DNA from: Alloprevotella sp.
Lineage (GTDB): Bacteria; Bacteroidota; Bacteroidia; Bacteroidales; Bacteroidaceae
DNA length: 56,388 nt
Assembly: GCA_017476545.1 (NCBI GenBank)
Contig: JAFUZP010000016.1
Coordinates: 1-56,388, forward strand
Direction of reading: 5' to 3'
Shown here in pieces: positions 41,901-51,500 of the stretch; positions within the stretch are counted from its first letter, which is position 1, and every line of letters begins with the position of its first letter. A model generated the notes under the pieces. That model ran no database searches. It was not told where the DNA came from and saw nothing but the letters and a program-made list of their open reading frames with translations. The position numbers and the translations under genes were made by a program.

Positions 41901-44900
41901 GCAAGTGATGGCCCCGCAGGGCGTGGGTACTGCCGTCGGTACTATCCACGGGTCTGACACTTCCGATTCCAATATCGACATGTTCGTGTACAACGGTAGC
42001 GGCAGCAAGGCCTTCTCGCACACGATGGTCGTGGGCAACAACATCAGCACCAGCGGCGACCCGTCGATGGTGGGTGCCGACGCCGACCTCTACATCGGCT
42101 CGGTGCAGAACGTGACGGTGACACCCATGAGCACCATCCGCGCCGTGACCAACGACCAACTGACTCGTATGGCTGCCCGACTGGGCAAGGACAACATCAA
42201 GATGCTGAGCGGCACGGACGTGAACTCCGAACTGGAGCAGTACGCCAGTTACGGCACGGTGGCGGTGATAGCCTCCGGCCTAGACGCCAAGGGCGACACC
42301 ATCCACCTGATTCGCGACCTGTCGTTAGGCTACGGCCCGAAGATTCAGTCGAACTTCGTCTATTCGCAGAAGCAACTGTTGACGCAGATTATCCCCCAGA
42401 AGGCCAAGGAGATTATCGACATGATGTACCTCGGCACGAAGGAGGAGGCACAGGCCATAGCCAACCGCACGAAGAAGGCTGTCTATCTGTCGCTGCGCAT
42501 GCCCACCGACACGACGTTCGCCGTGGTGAACACGAAGGTGGACGGCAAGGTGGACGGCCATGCCTACAACATCACCATCGACACGCCACAGCCCGGCATC
42601 AACTATCTGGTGGTGCTGCCTGCGAACGCGTCAGAAAATGACTACAGCGACGAGGTGGAGGAGAAGTACCAGGTCATCAAGGCATGGACCGACATGATAG
42701 CCCAGAACGAGAACGAGAAACTGCATGTCCGCGACAAGCTGAACAACTTCGACGTGGCCGGCGCTGCGGGCGTGAACTACAGCGAGACCTTTGACGCCAG
42801 TTACTCGTCGTCGTGGTCGAACTACTTCCCCATCGCCACCGAGGTTGACTACTTCGGACTGGGCTCAGGTGTCAGCAATGTCTTATCGGCAGTCGGCATA
42901 GCAGGTTCGTTTGCCAGCGCGATAGCCCTGTCGTTGAAGGAAATGAATGCATGGTCAGACCCGACTGTAGCGGGAGTACACATGGACTTAGACGATGGAA
43001 CGGCGTCGTCGGTTTCCTTCGCAGGAACGTATCTCCACTGGTCGCTGTTCCCCATAGCCTCCTACACTTCGATTGGTGCCGACTCGGAGGCTCGCTCCTA
43101 CAACCGCACAGAGTCGTTCACCATCGCTTGCGACCCGGCGAGCCACCTGAACGTGGACGTCTATCGCTCATATTACGACGGCTCCGACCAGTCGAAGGAT
43201 AAGAATGTCTATGACATCTTCACGAACGACAACTTCAACCTGTACTACGACATGGTGTCAGACCAAGTGAGCAAGTCGCTCAAGACCGCTAAGATCAACG
43301 GTCCGCGCGGCTTCATCTTCCGCACCCGTGGCGGTGCCACGCAGAACCCGTGGGAGGACCAGCGCGTGACGAAGGTCTACGACCCTGGCACGGTGCTTGA
43401 CACCCGCACGCTGAAGATTGTGAACCCGACAATCCGGCTGGACAAGCAGAGCGTGAGCGGTGTGGCCATCGACGCTGCCGCCAAGTTCATCGTCTATGTG
43501 GGCAACGACAGCGAGAAGCCTGAGGCCACCGACGGCCTGACGCTGCTGCAAGTGTTCGCACTGGACCAGTTGAACCCGCAGGGCGCGAAGATGAGCATCA
43601 ACGGACAGACGCTGACCACCGCCGGCATGACCGTGACGTGCGTACCCGGCACGGAGACGGCCCTGCAGCTTGAGGTGCGCGCAGGACAGGGCTTCGACTA
43701 CGAGGGCCTGACCATCGGCGTGATGTCGCCCACCGACGCTGAGCACACCTCCGCCCTGACGACGTTCGACGTACACTACCTGCGCGAGGCTGGCGGCGTG
43801 AACATCGCCGTGCCGGGCGACAAGTGGGTGCTGAACACCAACGCCCAGATGGACGGGAAGCGCGGATGGTACCTGCCGGTAACCATCAACGGCTTCGACC
43901 GCCATCAGCACAACTTCGACCACATCGAGTTCCAGTACAAGGAGTCGCAGCGCGGCGACGACGCATGGACCAACCTCTGCTCGTTCTACGCCAGCGACTC
44001 GCTGATGGCCAAGGCCAACGGTGTGCGTGAACTGATGCCTGAAAACGGCAACATCACCACCGAGTTCTACGGCGAGGGATGGACGATGGAGCGCGCCTAC
44101 GACCTGAGGGCCGTGCTCTTCTGCCGCAACGGCAATGACTTCCTGACCACGTCGTCGAAGGTAATCAGCGGTATCAAGGATACGCGCCGTCCGCAACTGT
44201 TCGGCACGCCCGAACCGAAGAGCGGCCTGCTGACCAGTGGCGACGACATCGTGTTCAACTTCTCTGAGGACATTGAATACAACTACCTGAGTGCCATCAC
44301 TAACTTCGAGGTGAAGGGCGAGGTGAACAACGACGACGTGACGGAGACTGTGAGCGTGCAGTTCAACGGCACGACTGCCAGCGTGGAGAGCGAGGCCAAG
44401 CGCAACTTCAGCGGCAAGGACCTGACCATCGACCTGATGGTGAAGCCCGCCGAGACGGGACGCGACATGCCCATCTTCTCGCACGGCTCGAACGGCCAGA
44501 AACTGCAACTGTGGCTGACCTCTGACTTCAAGTTGAAGGCCGTGGTGAACGACCAGACGCTGACGGCCGGCGAGGAGATGCCCAAGAACATCTTCCAGCA
44601 GGTGGCCATGGTGGTGAACCAGACGGACAGCCTGCTGACGCTCTTCCACGGCGGCAAAGAGGTGGGCCGGATGAAACTCTCGTCACTCTACACCGGCACG
44701 GGACCGCTGGTCTTCGGTCGCGCCAAGAACGACGACAACGCGGATAGCAAGTACTATGAGGGCCGCATGATGGAGGCCCGCCTGTGGTACAACGCCATGG
44801 ACGGCACGCTCATCGGCTCGACCTACGGCGGACACCACCTGTCGGGCTACGAGAAGGACCTCGTGGACTACTACCCGATGAACGAGGGCTCGGGCGACTA

Positions 44901-47619
44901 TGTGATAGACTACACCCAAGGCGCCAACGCCAAGCTGGTGAACGCCGCGTGGGCCATCCCGCAGGGCGTGTCGCTCCATGTGGAGAAGGCCGACAAGGGC
45001 GTGCTGCTCGACAAGAACGCCATCAACCGTACTGCCGAACAGGACTACACGCTGATGTTCTGGTTCAAGACTGACCGTGACGGATGCGGTACGTTGCTCT
45101 CCAACGGTCGCGGCGTGAAGACGGACATCGGTGCCGCGAACCAGTTCCACATCGGATTCGAAGACTCAAAACTCGTGTATCGCTCAAATGGCGTCGTCGC
45201 AGAAATTCCTGGCGACTGGAGCGATGGCCAGTGGCACAACTTCGCCATGACGGTGAACCGCGCCCGCAACGTGGCCAATATCTACGTGGACAAGGAAATG
45301 CGCGCGACCTTCGAGGCCGACTCTCTGGGTGGCATCAGCGGCGGTTATCCGCTCATCGGTGCTACCCGCTACGACGTGGTGAAGGACAATGGCGATGTGG
45401 AGGTCGTGGACGGCGACGATGCCATGAGGGGTAACATTGATGAACTGCTGTTCTTTGCACAGGCGTTGCCGCAGCAACTCATCAACACTTACACAACGAA
45501 GAGCCCCAACGGCGATGAGGCCGGTCTGCTGACCTACCTGTCGTTTGATCGTCAGGAGCGCCAGAAGGACAACAGTATAGAACTGGTGCCTTATGCCTAC
45601 AGCAAGAAACTCTATTTAGACGACAAAGGCATGCCGCGCTATCAACTCAACCCGCTGACGAAGGAGCCTACCGACACACTGGTGCGCGACTATCTGTTTG
45701 TGGACGATATGGACATCGTCATGCAGCACTTTGACAAGACACAGGCAGCACCCGTGGTGCCCTACGAGGAGGTGACGAACCTGAAGTTCTCGTTCATCGG
45801 CAGCGGCAACAAGGTGCTGGTGGAGCTTGACGAGCCTGCAGCCAAGATGAACCACCGCAACATCTACGTGACGCTGCGCGACATCGAGGACAAGAACGGC
45901 AACACGATGGCTTCGCCCCAAACGGCCTGCTACTACGTGACCAATAGTAGCCTACAGTGGTTAGTGAACCGACTGGACGCCACCATCAAGTATGGCAGCG
46001 GCGAGGGCTGTGAACTGCCGTTCTTCAACAGCGGTGCACAGAACCACACCTACACCATCGAGAACTGCCCGCGTTGGCTTACACTTAGCAAAAATAGCGA
46101 CGTGGTGGCTCCGCAGACACTGGATCATGTCTATGCGACGGTGAGCAAGGACCTGAACATCGGTACATACAACGAAATCCTGTATCTGACAGATGAGGAG
46201 GGCATTGCCGAGCCGTTCTACCTCAACCTTACGGTGGAGGGCGAGCAACCCGAGTGGGCTAAGAACATCAGCGGCGACCTGCTGCAGAACTCGATGGGCA
46301 TCATCGGACAGGCGTATCTGTACAACGAACTGGATACCGATGCACGTGACATCGTGGGCGTGTTCGACAATGAGAACCAGTGCCACGGCTATGCCAACAT
46401 CCACCACGACGCACAGACAGGCGAGAACGGCTTCTACCTGACCGTCTATGACAACCAGACCAGCGGCCGCCAGCTGAACTTCCGTCTGTGGCAATACAGC
46501 ACAGGACGTGAACTGGTGATCACGCCGAAAGACTCCATCAAGTTTGTGAAAGATGCCGTGCTGGGTTCCGACCATCCCGTACGCTTTGACTGCGGTGAGG
46601 CCTTTGTGCAGAACTTCAGTTTGAAGCAGGGTTGGAACTGGGTATCGTTCAACGTACAGAGCGAGCATATGCTCAACCTGAACAAACTGCTCAGCAATAT
46701 GCCATGGAACGAAGGCGACATCCTGACCGAGATGGGCAGTGACCTAACGCTGAACTACGAGAAAGCGCCGAAGCAGTGGCTGGCATCCGGTAGCCCGGCT
46801 GATATAATTATCTCGCCGAAGAAGGCATACGCCATCATGGTTCATGAGGATTGCACCTTCCCCATTGAAGGCACCGTTGTCAGGGATGAGGACGCTCGCA
46901 CCATTACCCTGGAGCAGGGCTGGAACGCCATTGGCTACACGCCGATGACCAACCTGACCGTGGAGACAGCACTGAGCGACTACTACGACCATGCCGAGCC
47001 GGGCGATGTCATCAAGAGCCACACCGAGTTTGCCTACTTCACCAAAACGGGCAATACAGGACGCTGGCGCGGCAGCCTGCAGTACATGAAACCCGGCGAG
47101 GGCTACATGTTGCTCCACAAGGGTGCCTCGGGGGCTTCGTTCACTTATCCGTTCTACGACCTGAACAGTAACTTCCGCGAGGACTGGACGACACGCACTG
47201 CAGCACCGCAGCACCTCAGCACGATGAGCGTCAGTGCCGTTGTGGAAGGCTTCAAGACTGAAGAGGGCGACCGACTGGTGGCTTACGCCAACGGCGAGCC
47301 CGTGGGCGACGCTACCGTGCTCAGTGATTTCTCCGCTGAAACCGCCGAGCCGTTCTTCCTCAGTATCGCAAGCGAGGCTAGGCAGGGCATCTGGTTCGCC
47401 ATCGAGCGTAAAGGCGAGATTGTCGCCTCTACCGGCGAGATTATGACCTTCAAGGCCAACGATGTCATCGGCAGTCCTGATGAGCCGACGGCTATCAACT
47501 TCGTCAAGGCTGATTACGAGGATGGTAAATGGTACACCATCAGCGGCCTGCTGATGCAGAAGAAGCCTACACAACGTGGCATTTACATCTTCAACGGAAA
47601 GAAGGTCCTGATTAAGTGA
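35968..47619 (+). CDS. Giant multidomain surface protein (3883 aa), T9SS-type tail
   Basis: A signal peptide (LTALLAWLLPQRAAA) is followed by Ig/FnIII-like regions. Residues ~520-1145 hold three tandem GLUG-like blocks, each with FDGNGHTLTF or FDGNGHTINL and IKNLH motifs. Residues ~1160-1270 hold three short copies of an L-x-W-x-x-P-M unit. A fibronectin-like domain (~1300-1380) and two or three carboxypeptidase-type regulatory domains (GYVRFNDGTGAPGVSVIV; ~1390-1580) come next. Two LamG-like domains are at ~2820-2945 and ~3010-3170. The C-terminus YTISGLLMQ...RGIYIFNGKKVLIK matches type A T9SS sorting domains, so export through the outer membrane and surface anchoring are likely. Adhesion or glycan binding is inferred. 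It leads the surface-protein island. Confidence 0.88.
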   Translation: MRNSINILRGGALQTMLLTALLAWLLPQRAAAEEYLHDPDHYSVSLGGTNIVYFTAPVYDQKNVDQWISSGKLYCQPEGESKFQVLYWESSKNIASSATEVSTYFSTTAGGFFDITKGNTTSTFRLTKDNTSWIYIKRNSDGYSFSYEAEWVVPYNLLGKKLTFTWEVKRDGNSPWTETTVSGLKTATINMPAASAKLTPFVSTPMMDPNSPGKLQLPWFLASDSITKVWYEYTDATGTYHKEDLTGMNNGIITLDANVPHKGLRVICNYKQQGDKGSYEIEGVASSAQNVPLIHAPVGLVARPLDDRTPKVELTWSVPYPDAEDLTPTDFFEIQRSLTGKEEDFKTISSSTFYAQVDHKTKYAYVDSTLLEAIQTDMLVNGGTLDHLTYRVRRAITQNWGWGASNNCAATASCVMDNLHLLRIKDYSAKWEDEDAYTVRVSWQYADDHGAVWDDRAKMVLRVISKNREGAMVDSLVYTIDDETERAQRYKDVNLPRSCVYYDIDMYVERGTSPINQLEDVTEYYVPIRSASDWHKFAVMINQATNTKDINARLYADITTSEHVGVTEGAYYRGVFDGNGHTLTFTKSDWTEQYMAPFRYVGNATIKNLHVAGSIQTTGQYAGGLIAYILNGNNVTIENCRSSMTINSTNYTNGGFVSRLGDKATVAIRSCKFDGAFEGAESHHNGGFIGYCQDKSTAIIDNCLFAPDHIDTKADACDTWARGGDFTLSLINSYATRDYSPLVIIRTAADWTSFRDLVKDAKGQYDVNAILAADVNAGSIMVGWETEYYYRGTFDGNGHTLTFDVPDHGVEFLAPFKFVGNATIKNLHTAGTIKSSKRYVSGLVGWTIEGSTINIENCQSSVTLNCSVDNNEGCLGGIIGRLSAANVTIRNTKFDGSFDGDKCDRNAGFVAWVARGSNLVIENCLFNPNHITTKLDGCETWGRLDTENVKCSITNCYATNEFCHIINNANDWETFRTALKNRGTKAVNAILNADFTISNSAEDFKGTFDGNGHTINLSSGPMFTSASDYTIKNLHLTGGIGGGNYFGPLVKDSYNGNIQSSWVSVGIHCNDLSAGGFIGHGHDTDHTINNCLFDGAISAGNDGTVEGYSYIGAFMGWAGDIGFTTITNCLDDGKYYYVDARALGWEGRNRIGNNGVSDNNYSYGSGSDWPDVTTSGITHDNANEVASKLGDGWYAENNNALPKMARRDVWDNVGSLSASDLASNLGTSWQVDGDKVVPVMSSSMIGASAEDLAQYFTSGWTLDGSDLNPTTTTVEYREYAAVNDPNLKGVFYHKNTGTIEPELLTQTRQSSVLLSWSTDRKPIDYFQVMRRVKGQGDDQWTEVASFLTDLSYEDTSVSPLITYEYKVVAVNDCEGRTETETSVAVGECKHTGRVEGYVRFNDGTGAPGVSVIVTYNDNTVATVETDESGYFEVDELSYQNGTTVDYTVGPVGSGISIQPMAVTFDATSNNETLREFTITNGRRFSGYVMYDGTSIPVKGVNFLVDGNRIHNAQGKYVETDYDGSFSFRVLDGQHTIQAVMDKHVFTNDGWYKNSQKQNITADIAGIYFYDATKVTLTGRVVGGDDQGQKPLMNNLSTNNLGDSLTMVLTLEGDNTSWLVYDNQHPNRREREEVVSHPVKGDKHYTSVKTERKRMTVWPDATTGEYTLQLPPVRWKVQQVYCAGYPTLFQEGQVSEVIDLTNALDTLKVAYGGIYYDADEERVENPTAKYHAVYNRIYHSPVEVTYKQVGYDSFDYFGDKTYASSELTGETVQVPLVYSVRKPNWPANRKDSLVAVYTLGHPVFSIERKYYIQLQVAERYLYNNDPLSRVDLVPLKGGMAYMHNGMSALSFDDANSIREPHPLDSLGQCVFTVKADQMSNMSNCLRTVTFTVERDSTFIQAEPLQAYVMNMFPVGAGQDIMTEGAPILYDILRDPPGAYSTNTLAKGATINYSYMMNLSLAAGLFANLKVGDKLETVTAQVMAPQGVGTAVGTIHGSDTSDSNIDMFVYNGSGSKAFSHTMVVGNNISTSGDPSMVGADADLYIGSVQNVTVTPMSTIRAVTNDQLTRMAARLGKDNIKMLSGTDVNSELEQYASYGTVAVIASGLDAKGDTIHLIRDLSLGYGPKIQSNFVYSQKQLLTQIIPQKAKEIIDMMYLGTKEEAQAIANRTKKAVYLSLRMPTDTTFAVVNTKVDGKVDGHAYNITIDTPQPGINYLVVLPANASENDYSDEVEEKYQVIKAWTDMIAQNENEKLHVRDKLNNFDVAGAAGVNYSETFDASYSSSWSNYFPIATEVDYFGLGSGVSNVLSAVGIAGSFASAIALSLKEMNAWSDPTVAGVHMDLDDGTASSVSFAGTYLHWSLFPIASYTSIGADSEARSYNRTESFTIACDPASHLNVDVYRSYYDGSDQSKDKNVYDIFTNDNFNLYYDMVSDQVSKSLKTAKINGPRGFIFRTRGGATQNPWEDQRVTKVYDPGTVLDTRTLKIVNPTIRLDKQSVSGVAIDAAAKFIVYVGNDSEKPEATDGLTLLQVFALDQLNPQGAKMSINGQTLTTAGMTVTCVPGTETALQLEVRAGQGFDYEGLTIGVMSPTDAEHTSALTTFDVHYLREAGGVNIAVPGDKWVLNTNAQMDGKRGWYLPVTINGFDRHQHNFDHIEFQYKESQRGDDAWTNLCSFYASDSLMAKANGVRELMPENGNITTEFYGEGWTMERAYDLRAVLFCRNGNDFLTTSSKVISGIKDTRRPQLFGTPEPKSGLLTSGDDIVFNFSEDIEYNYLSAITNFEVKGEVNNDDVTETVSVQFNGTTASVESEAKRNFSGKDLTIDLMVKPAETGRDMPIFSHGSNGQKLQLWLTSDFKLKAVVNDQTLTAGEEMPKNIFQQVAMVVNQTDSLLTLFHGGKEVGRMKLSSLYTGTGPLVFGRAKNDDNADSKYYEGRMMEARLWYNAMDGTLIGSTYGGHHLSGYEKDLVDYYPMNEGSGDYVIDYTQGANAKLVNAAWAIPQGVSLHVEKADKGVLLDKNAINRTAEQDYTLMFWFKTDRDGCGTLLSNGRGVKTDIGAANQFHIGFEDSKLVYRSNGVVAEIPGDWSDGQWHNFAMTVNRARNVANIYVDKEMRATFEADSLGGISGGYPLIGATRYDVVKDNGDVEVVDGDDAMRGNIDELLFFAQALPQQLINTYTTKSPNGDEAGLLTYLSFDRQERQKDNSIELVPYAYSKKLYLDDKGMPRYQLNPLTKEPTDTLVRDYLFVDDMDIVMQHFDKTQAAPVVPYEEVTNLKFSFIGSGNKVLVELDEPAAKMNHRNIYVTLRDIEDKNGNTMASPQTACYYVTNSSLQWLVNRLDATIKYGSGEGCELPFFNSGAQNHTYTIENCPRWLTLSKNSDVVAPQTLDHVYATVSKDLNIGTYNEILYLTDEEGIAEPFYLNLTVEGEQPEWAKNISGDLLQNSMGIIGQAYLYNELDTDARDIVGVFDNENQCHGYANIHHDAQTGENGFYLTVYDNQTSGRQLNFRLWQYSTGRELVITPKDSIKFVKDAVLGSDHPVRFDCGEAFVQNFSLKQGWNWVSFNVQSEHMLNLNKLLSNMPWNEGDILTEMGSDLTLNYEKAPKQWLASGSPADIIISPKKAYAIMVHEDCTFPIEGTVVRDEDARTITLEQGWNAIGYTPMTNLTVETALSDYYDHAEPGDVIKSHTEFAYFTKTGNTGRWRGSLQYMKPGEGYMLLHKGASGASFTYPFYDLNSNFREDWTTRTAAPQHLSTMSVSAVVEGFKTEEGDRLVAYANGEPVGDATVLSDFSAETAEPFFLSIASEARQGIWFAIERKGEIVASTGEIMTFKANDVIGSPDEPTAINFVKADYEDGKWYTISGLLMQKKPTQRGIYIFNGKKVLIK

Positions 47620-47629
47620 GCGACGAATT

Positions 47630-47676
47630 GAGCTTGCTCGAGTTCGTCCGACTGTGGACGAGCTCGAGCGAAGCTC
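47630..47676 (+). terminator. Hairpin after the giant gene
   Basis: GAGCTTGCTCGAG (47630-47642) pairs with CTCGAGCGAAGCTC (47663-47676), with one bulged base. No T-run follows, so it may be an RNA-processing or attenuation element rather than a terminator. Related sequence occurs near 54031. Confidence 0.5.
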
Positions 47677-47712
47677 AAAGTCGTGGTTAAATAACATTGA
47701 ATACTGATTATT

Positions 47713-48477
47713 ATGAAAAGAATAAAGTTAATTTCCGTCCTGCTGGCAAGCCTCGTACTGGGGGCTTGCAGCAGCAGCGATGACAATGGAACGAGCATTA
47801 CCTACACAGAGACCTCACAGCGTGAGGCTCCCGTGTGGCAGATTGACTGGAGCAACAATCAGGAACGTCCCAACTGGACGGCACCCGACGCGTCCGACTA
47901 CGCGAACTGGACGATACTGAAGGTGCAGATAGAGGAGGCACTGAAACCCTTTGTCTCCGATGGCGACCTGATGGCACTCTTCGTGAACGGCGAATTGCGC
48001 GGACTGGCAAAGCCTGCTATTACCGTGGCGGACAACCAGACGAGCGCGGGCAAGTTTTTGATGAAAGCCTACGGCAACGAGACGGGATCGGAAACTGTGA
48101 ACATGTCACTGCAATATTACAACCAGACGCTGAAGCACATCTTCATACTCTCTGACGACATCAGCCTGAACTCGGACAAGACGACCGGCATCGATGAGGA
48201 CTTCATCCCCGAGTTTACCAATGGCTCGGCCAAGTATCCCGTAATGAAGACGGTGACGGTGGAGAGCCTGCTGGCCAAGGTGGGCATCACGCCCGCCAGT
48301 GGCAACATCGCAGGAGCTTTCGTGGGCGATGAGTGTCGTGGCACGGTGACGCTCTCAGCGGCTGGGAGCACGTCACTGCTCATCTACGGGCGCAACGCTG
48401 GCGAGTCCGTGACGCTGAAGTACTACGATGCCGCCAACGGCAAGTTATACACCATCCCCAATGCCGTGAGCATGTAG
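47713..48477 (+). CDS. Surface lipoprotein, unknown
   Basis: A 254-residue lipoprotein with lipobox LASLVLGAC (Cys19) followed by SSSDDNG, the acidic stretch associated with surface-exposed lipoproteins in Bacteroidota. Two repeats of a small beta-domain follow, with LMALFVNGELRGLAKP and IAGAFVGDECRGTVTL as matching strands. A similar unit (DRLVAYANGEPVGDATVL) is near the end of the 3883-aa protein, so the two genes share a domain and may work together. It lies 93 nt after that gene. Confidence 0.8.
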   Translation: MKRIKLISVLLASLVLGACSSSDDNGTSITYTETSQREAPVWQIDWSNNQERPNWTAPDASDYANWTILKVQIEEALKPFVSDGDLMALFVNGELRGLAKPAITVADNQTSAGKFLMKAYGNETGSETVNMSLQYYNQTLKHIFILSDDISLNSDKTTGIDEDFIPEFTNGSAKYPVMKTVTVESLLAKVGITPASGNIAGAFVGDECRGTVTLSAAGSTSLLIYGRNAGESVTLKYYDAANGKLYTIPNAVSM

Positions 48478-48513
48478 GGGTAATAAGGTATAAGATTGCA
48501 ACAGGATACCACA

Positions 48514-48545
48514 GGCGGGCCGGGGTTCGACTCCCCTGCCCGCTA
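48514..48545 (+). other. tRNA-like acceptor/T-arm minihelix
   Basis: GGCGGGC (48514-48520) is joined directly to a T-arm CGGGG-TTCGACT-CCCCT (48521-48537), then GCCCGCT and A (48538-48545). The 7-bp acceptor helix pairs fully with one G-T wobble. The T-loop TTCGACT is canonical. The D and anticodon arms are absent. It is not a tRNA gene. It could be a tRNA-derived fragment, the 3' part of a tRNA-like RNA, or a hairpin regulator. Confidence 0.55.
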
Positions 48546-48593
48546 CAAAGATGAAAGAAAAAATAATGGTATAACAATTAAAACAAATATAAC

Positions 48594-51500
48594 ATGCAAA
48601 AAAAGATTTTGTTTGTTCTCGCCTTACTGTGTACCGTCGTGCAGGGGGCGTGGGCTGACGACTACAAGTACCCGACGAAGACGAAGCCGGCGTTTTACAC
48701 CTCGTATGGCGGCAAGAGCAACGTCGTGGTCCTCAGGACGCCAGCCGAACTGGCCTACGTCACAGAACACTTCAGCGACGACTCTGGCTTCGATGTCGAG
48801 GATGACGACTGGTCGGAACTGAACTACTACCTGGATGCCGACATCGACATGGGCACCGACTATTCGTGGCTGCCCATGGGGCGTGAATCCTCACGGGTCA
48901 CTCCGTTCGTAGGCACGTTCTGGGGCAACGGCCACACCATTCGCTTCAAGACCTGGTTTGACGACAACAATACCACGAAGGAGAATCAAGGACTATTCAG
49001 TACGATTCGTGGAGGTGAAGTTTACGACCTCAATGTGGTCTGTGACATCAAGAGTGACGATGACTTCGTGGGTGGCATCGCCGGCGAGAACAGAGGCGTC
49101 ATACAGAACTGTACCGTTACCGGCTCCATCTATTGCGAAGATACGACTGTGGGTGGCATCGCTGGTCGCAACTGGGGCACCATAAGAGGCTGCGTGGTGA
49201 ACGCCACCATCAAAACCGACGATAATCAAGTAGGCGGCATCGTCGGCGTTAACGAGTGGAAGGTTGAAGATTGCCGGGTCAGCGGCACGATAGATGGACA
49301 TAATGCACGAGAGATAGGCGGCATCGCCGGTACATCACGGGGGGCAGGTTCATACGTACGTAACTGCTGGGCAAGTTGCGACGTCACCTCAGACTGGACG
49401 AACAAGGCCGTGTTCTATGGTACGGATCTGGGTGGCATTGTCGGCGACAACGGACTTTCAAAAATACAATACTGCTGCATGACGGGCAACGTGACGAACG
49501 ACGATGCCGACGTGGGCGGCATTGTTGGCAGCAGCGACCCCTGGTATCTCTCACACTGTACCTTCTACGGCACTCGTTACAGCAACCACTCGCAGAAAAA
49601 CCCGTATATGGGTGGTGGTGATGGTGCTGATTCCTCGGAGATGCACGGAGAGGGCAACGACCTGAGCAACGACGAGGCTGTGAACAGTTACCTCAGCCGG
49701 GTAGACCCGCAGTATTCCATCTACCGCTACGCCGTGCAGTACCCCTTTGCCGTCAACGTCAAGAACGAGGGCAACGGCGCATTTGTCGCCAGTGTGGAAA
49801 GGACACGCTCCGACAAGACCGTGACATTGACCCGGATCTGGGGCACATCCTGGAATATCCATATCAAGGATGCCGATGGCAACCCTATTGAATTTACCAG
49901 CAATGATAATGTATATACGTTCACCATGCCGAGGCGCGATGTCAATGTCATAGCGACCTTCACATCGGCGTCCCAACTGCTGCAGACAGCCGGCACGGCG
50001 GACGACCCCTACCTCATCAACAGCACTGAGCGTTGGAACGAATTTGTCTGGCGCGTCAACCACGGCAACAGTTTCAGCGGCAAGTATCTCCGACTGGATG
50101 CCGACATCACCATCACCACGACCGCAGGTCTGTATGGCGACAACCCCTTCAGCGGCACCTTCCTCGGCAACGGCCACACGCTGACGGCCAACCTCAGCAG
50201 CACGACAACCGGCACGGGATGGAACGAGGAGGGCGTGGCACCCTTCCACTACATCAAGGATGCCACCATCAAGGACCTGACCGTGGCGGGCACCATCGCC
50301 TCGGCCACTTACCACACGGCCGGCATCGTGGGCTTCGCCTTCGGCACCAACCTGATTGAGGGCTGCACCGTCACCGCCACGCTGAACCAAAACAACAACT
50401 ACGCCGGCGGCATCATTGGCCACGGCGAAAACTCGACCACCACCCTCAAGGACTGCGTCTTCGCCGGCACCGTAAACGGCGTGGGCAGCAACCGTGCCAA
50501 CATCGGCGGCCTCTGGGGATGGAGCAACACGGGCAACCCCGTGTTCCAGAACTGTCTGGAGGCTGGCACCTACCACAACATCTCGTCCATGCACCCCATG
50601 GGTCTGCATGGCGCTTCCGGCACCATCAGCGGCGGCTACTACCTGAATCCGCAAATAGGCTCGCCCGACCAAGTCTGCACCGTCACGGGTGCCACGCAGG
50701 TCAGCGCCACCGCGCCCACCGGCGAACTATACCAGTCGCTGACCATCAACGGCAGGACCTTCTACGTCACCTGCTCCCTCAGCGGCAACGATGTCTATGC
50801 GTACACGGGCAGCGAAATCACCATCGATGAACCCACCGTCATCGGTGCTGGCGGCACGACACTGACGAAGGGCAGCGACTATACATTCACCATCAGCCCC
50901 TCCACCGTGAAGGAAATGGGTGTCTACACCGTGACCTTCAACGGCAACGGCAGCACCTGCTACGGCACAAAGACCGTTCAGATTTACGTACTCGACGGAA
51001 ACGTAGCAGGCACGCTGACCTCAGGTAAGTACATGATTAACGCCGACGTGACCGTGGAGGACCGCATCACCATCAGTGGCAACGTGGTGCTGCATCTCGG
51101 CGAGGGCGCTACGCTCACGGCCAAGAAGGGCATCGAACTGAGCACGGGCAACACACTGACCATCGAAGGTAAGGGCGCACTGACCATCAACGGCTGCGAC
51201 GACGGCAAGTCGGGCATCGGTGCAAAGGAAGCGGGTACGCTCGTCATCAACGGTGGAAACATCACGGTCAAGGGCGGATACCATGCTGCCGCACTCGGCG
51301 GTGACGGGTATAACACAGACGGCGGCAGCATCACCATCAACGGCGGCGTGGTAAGAGCCACCGGTGGCACTTATGCGGCAGGCATAGGTGGCGGGCACGG
51401 GAATCCAAGCTACCAGATGCCCGACGGTCTATGCGGCGACATTGTCATCAAGGGCGGTCAAGTGTATGCCTGCGGCGGAGATGATGCTCCCGGCATTGGC

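Noticed and set aside
43258-44649. 463-codon open frame on the minus strand inside the giant gene
   Set aside because: Long antisense frames are expected opposite GC-rich coding DNA with biased third positions; its translation (His/Val/Leu/Arg-rich, no motif) mirrors the sense codon use. Similar frames at 28374-29582 and 26243-27295 were rejected for the same reason.
48514-48545. Complete tRNA or tmRNA gene
   Set aside because: No D-arm, anticodon arm or tmRNA tag-coding region can be folded in the surrounding 300 bases; only the acceptor/T-arm part exists.
48551-48574. Short ATG frame upstream of the 1799-aa gene (MKEKIMV)
   Set aside because: Seven codons in an A-rich leader, no second copy and no structure; likely chance.
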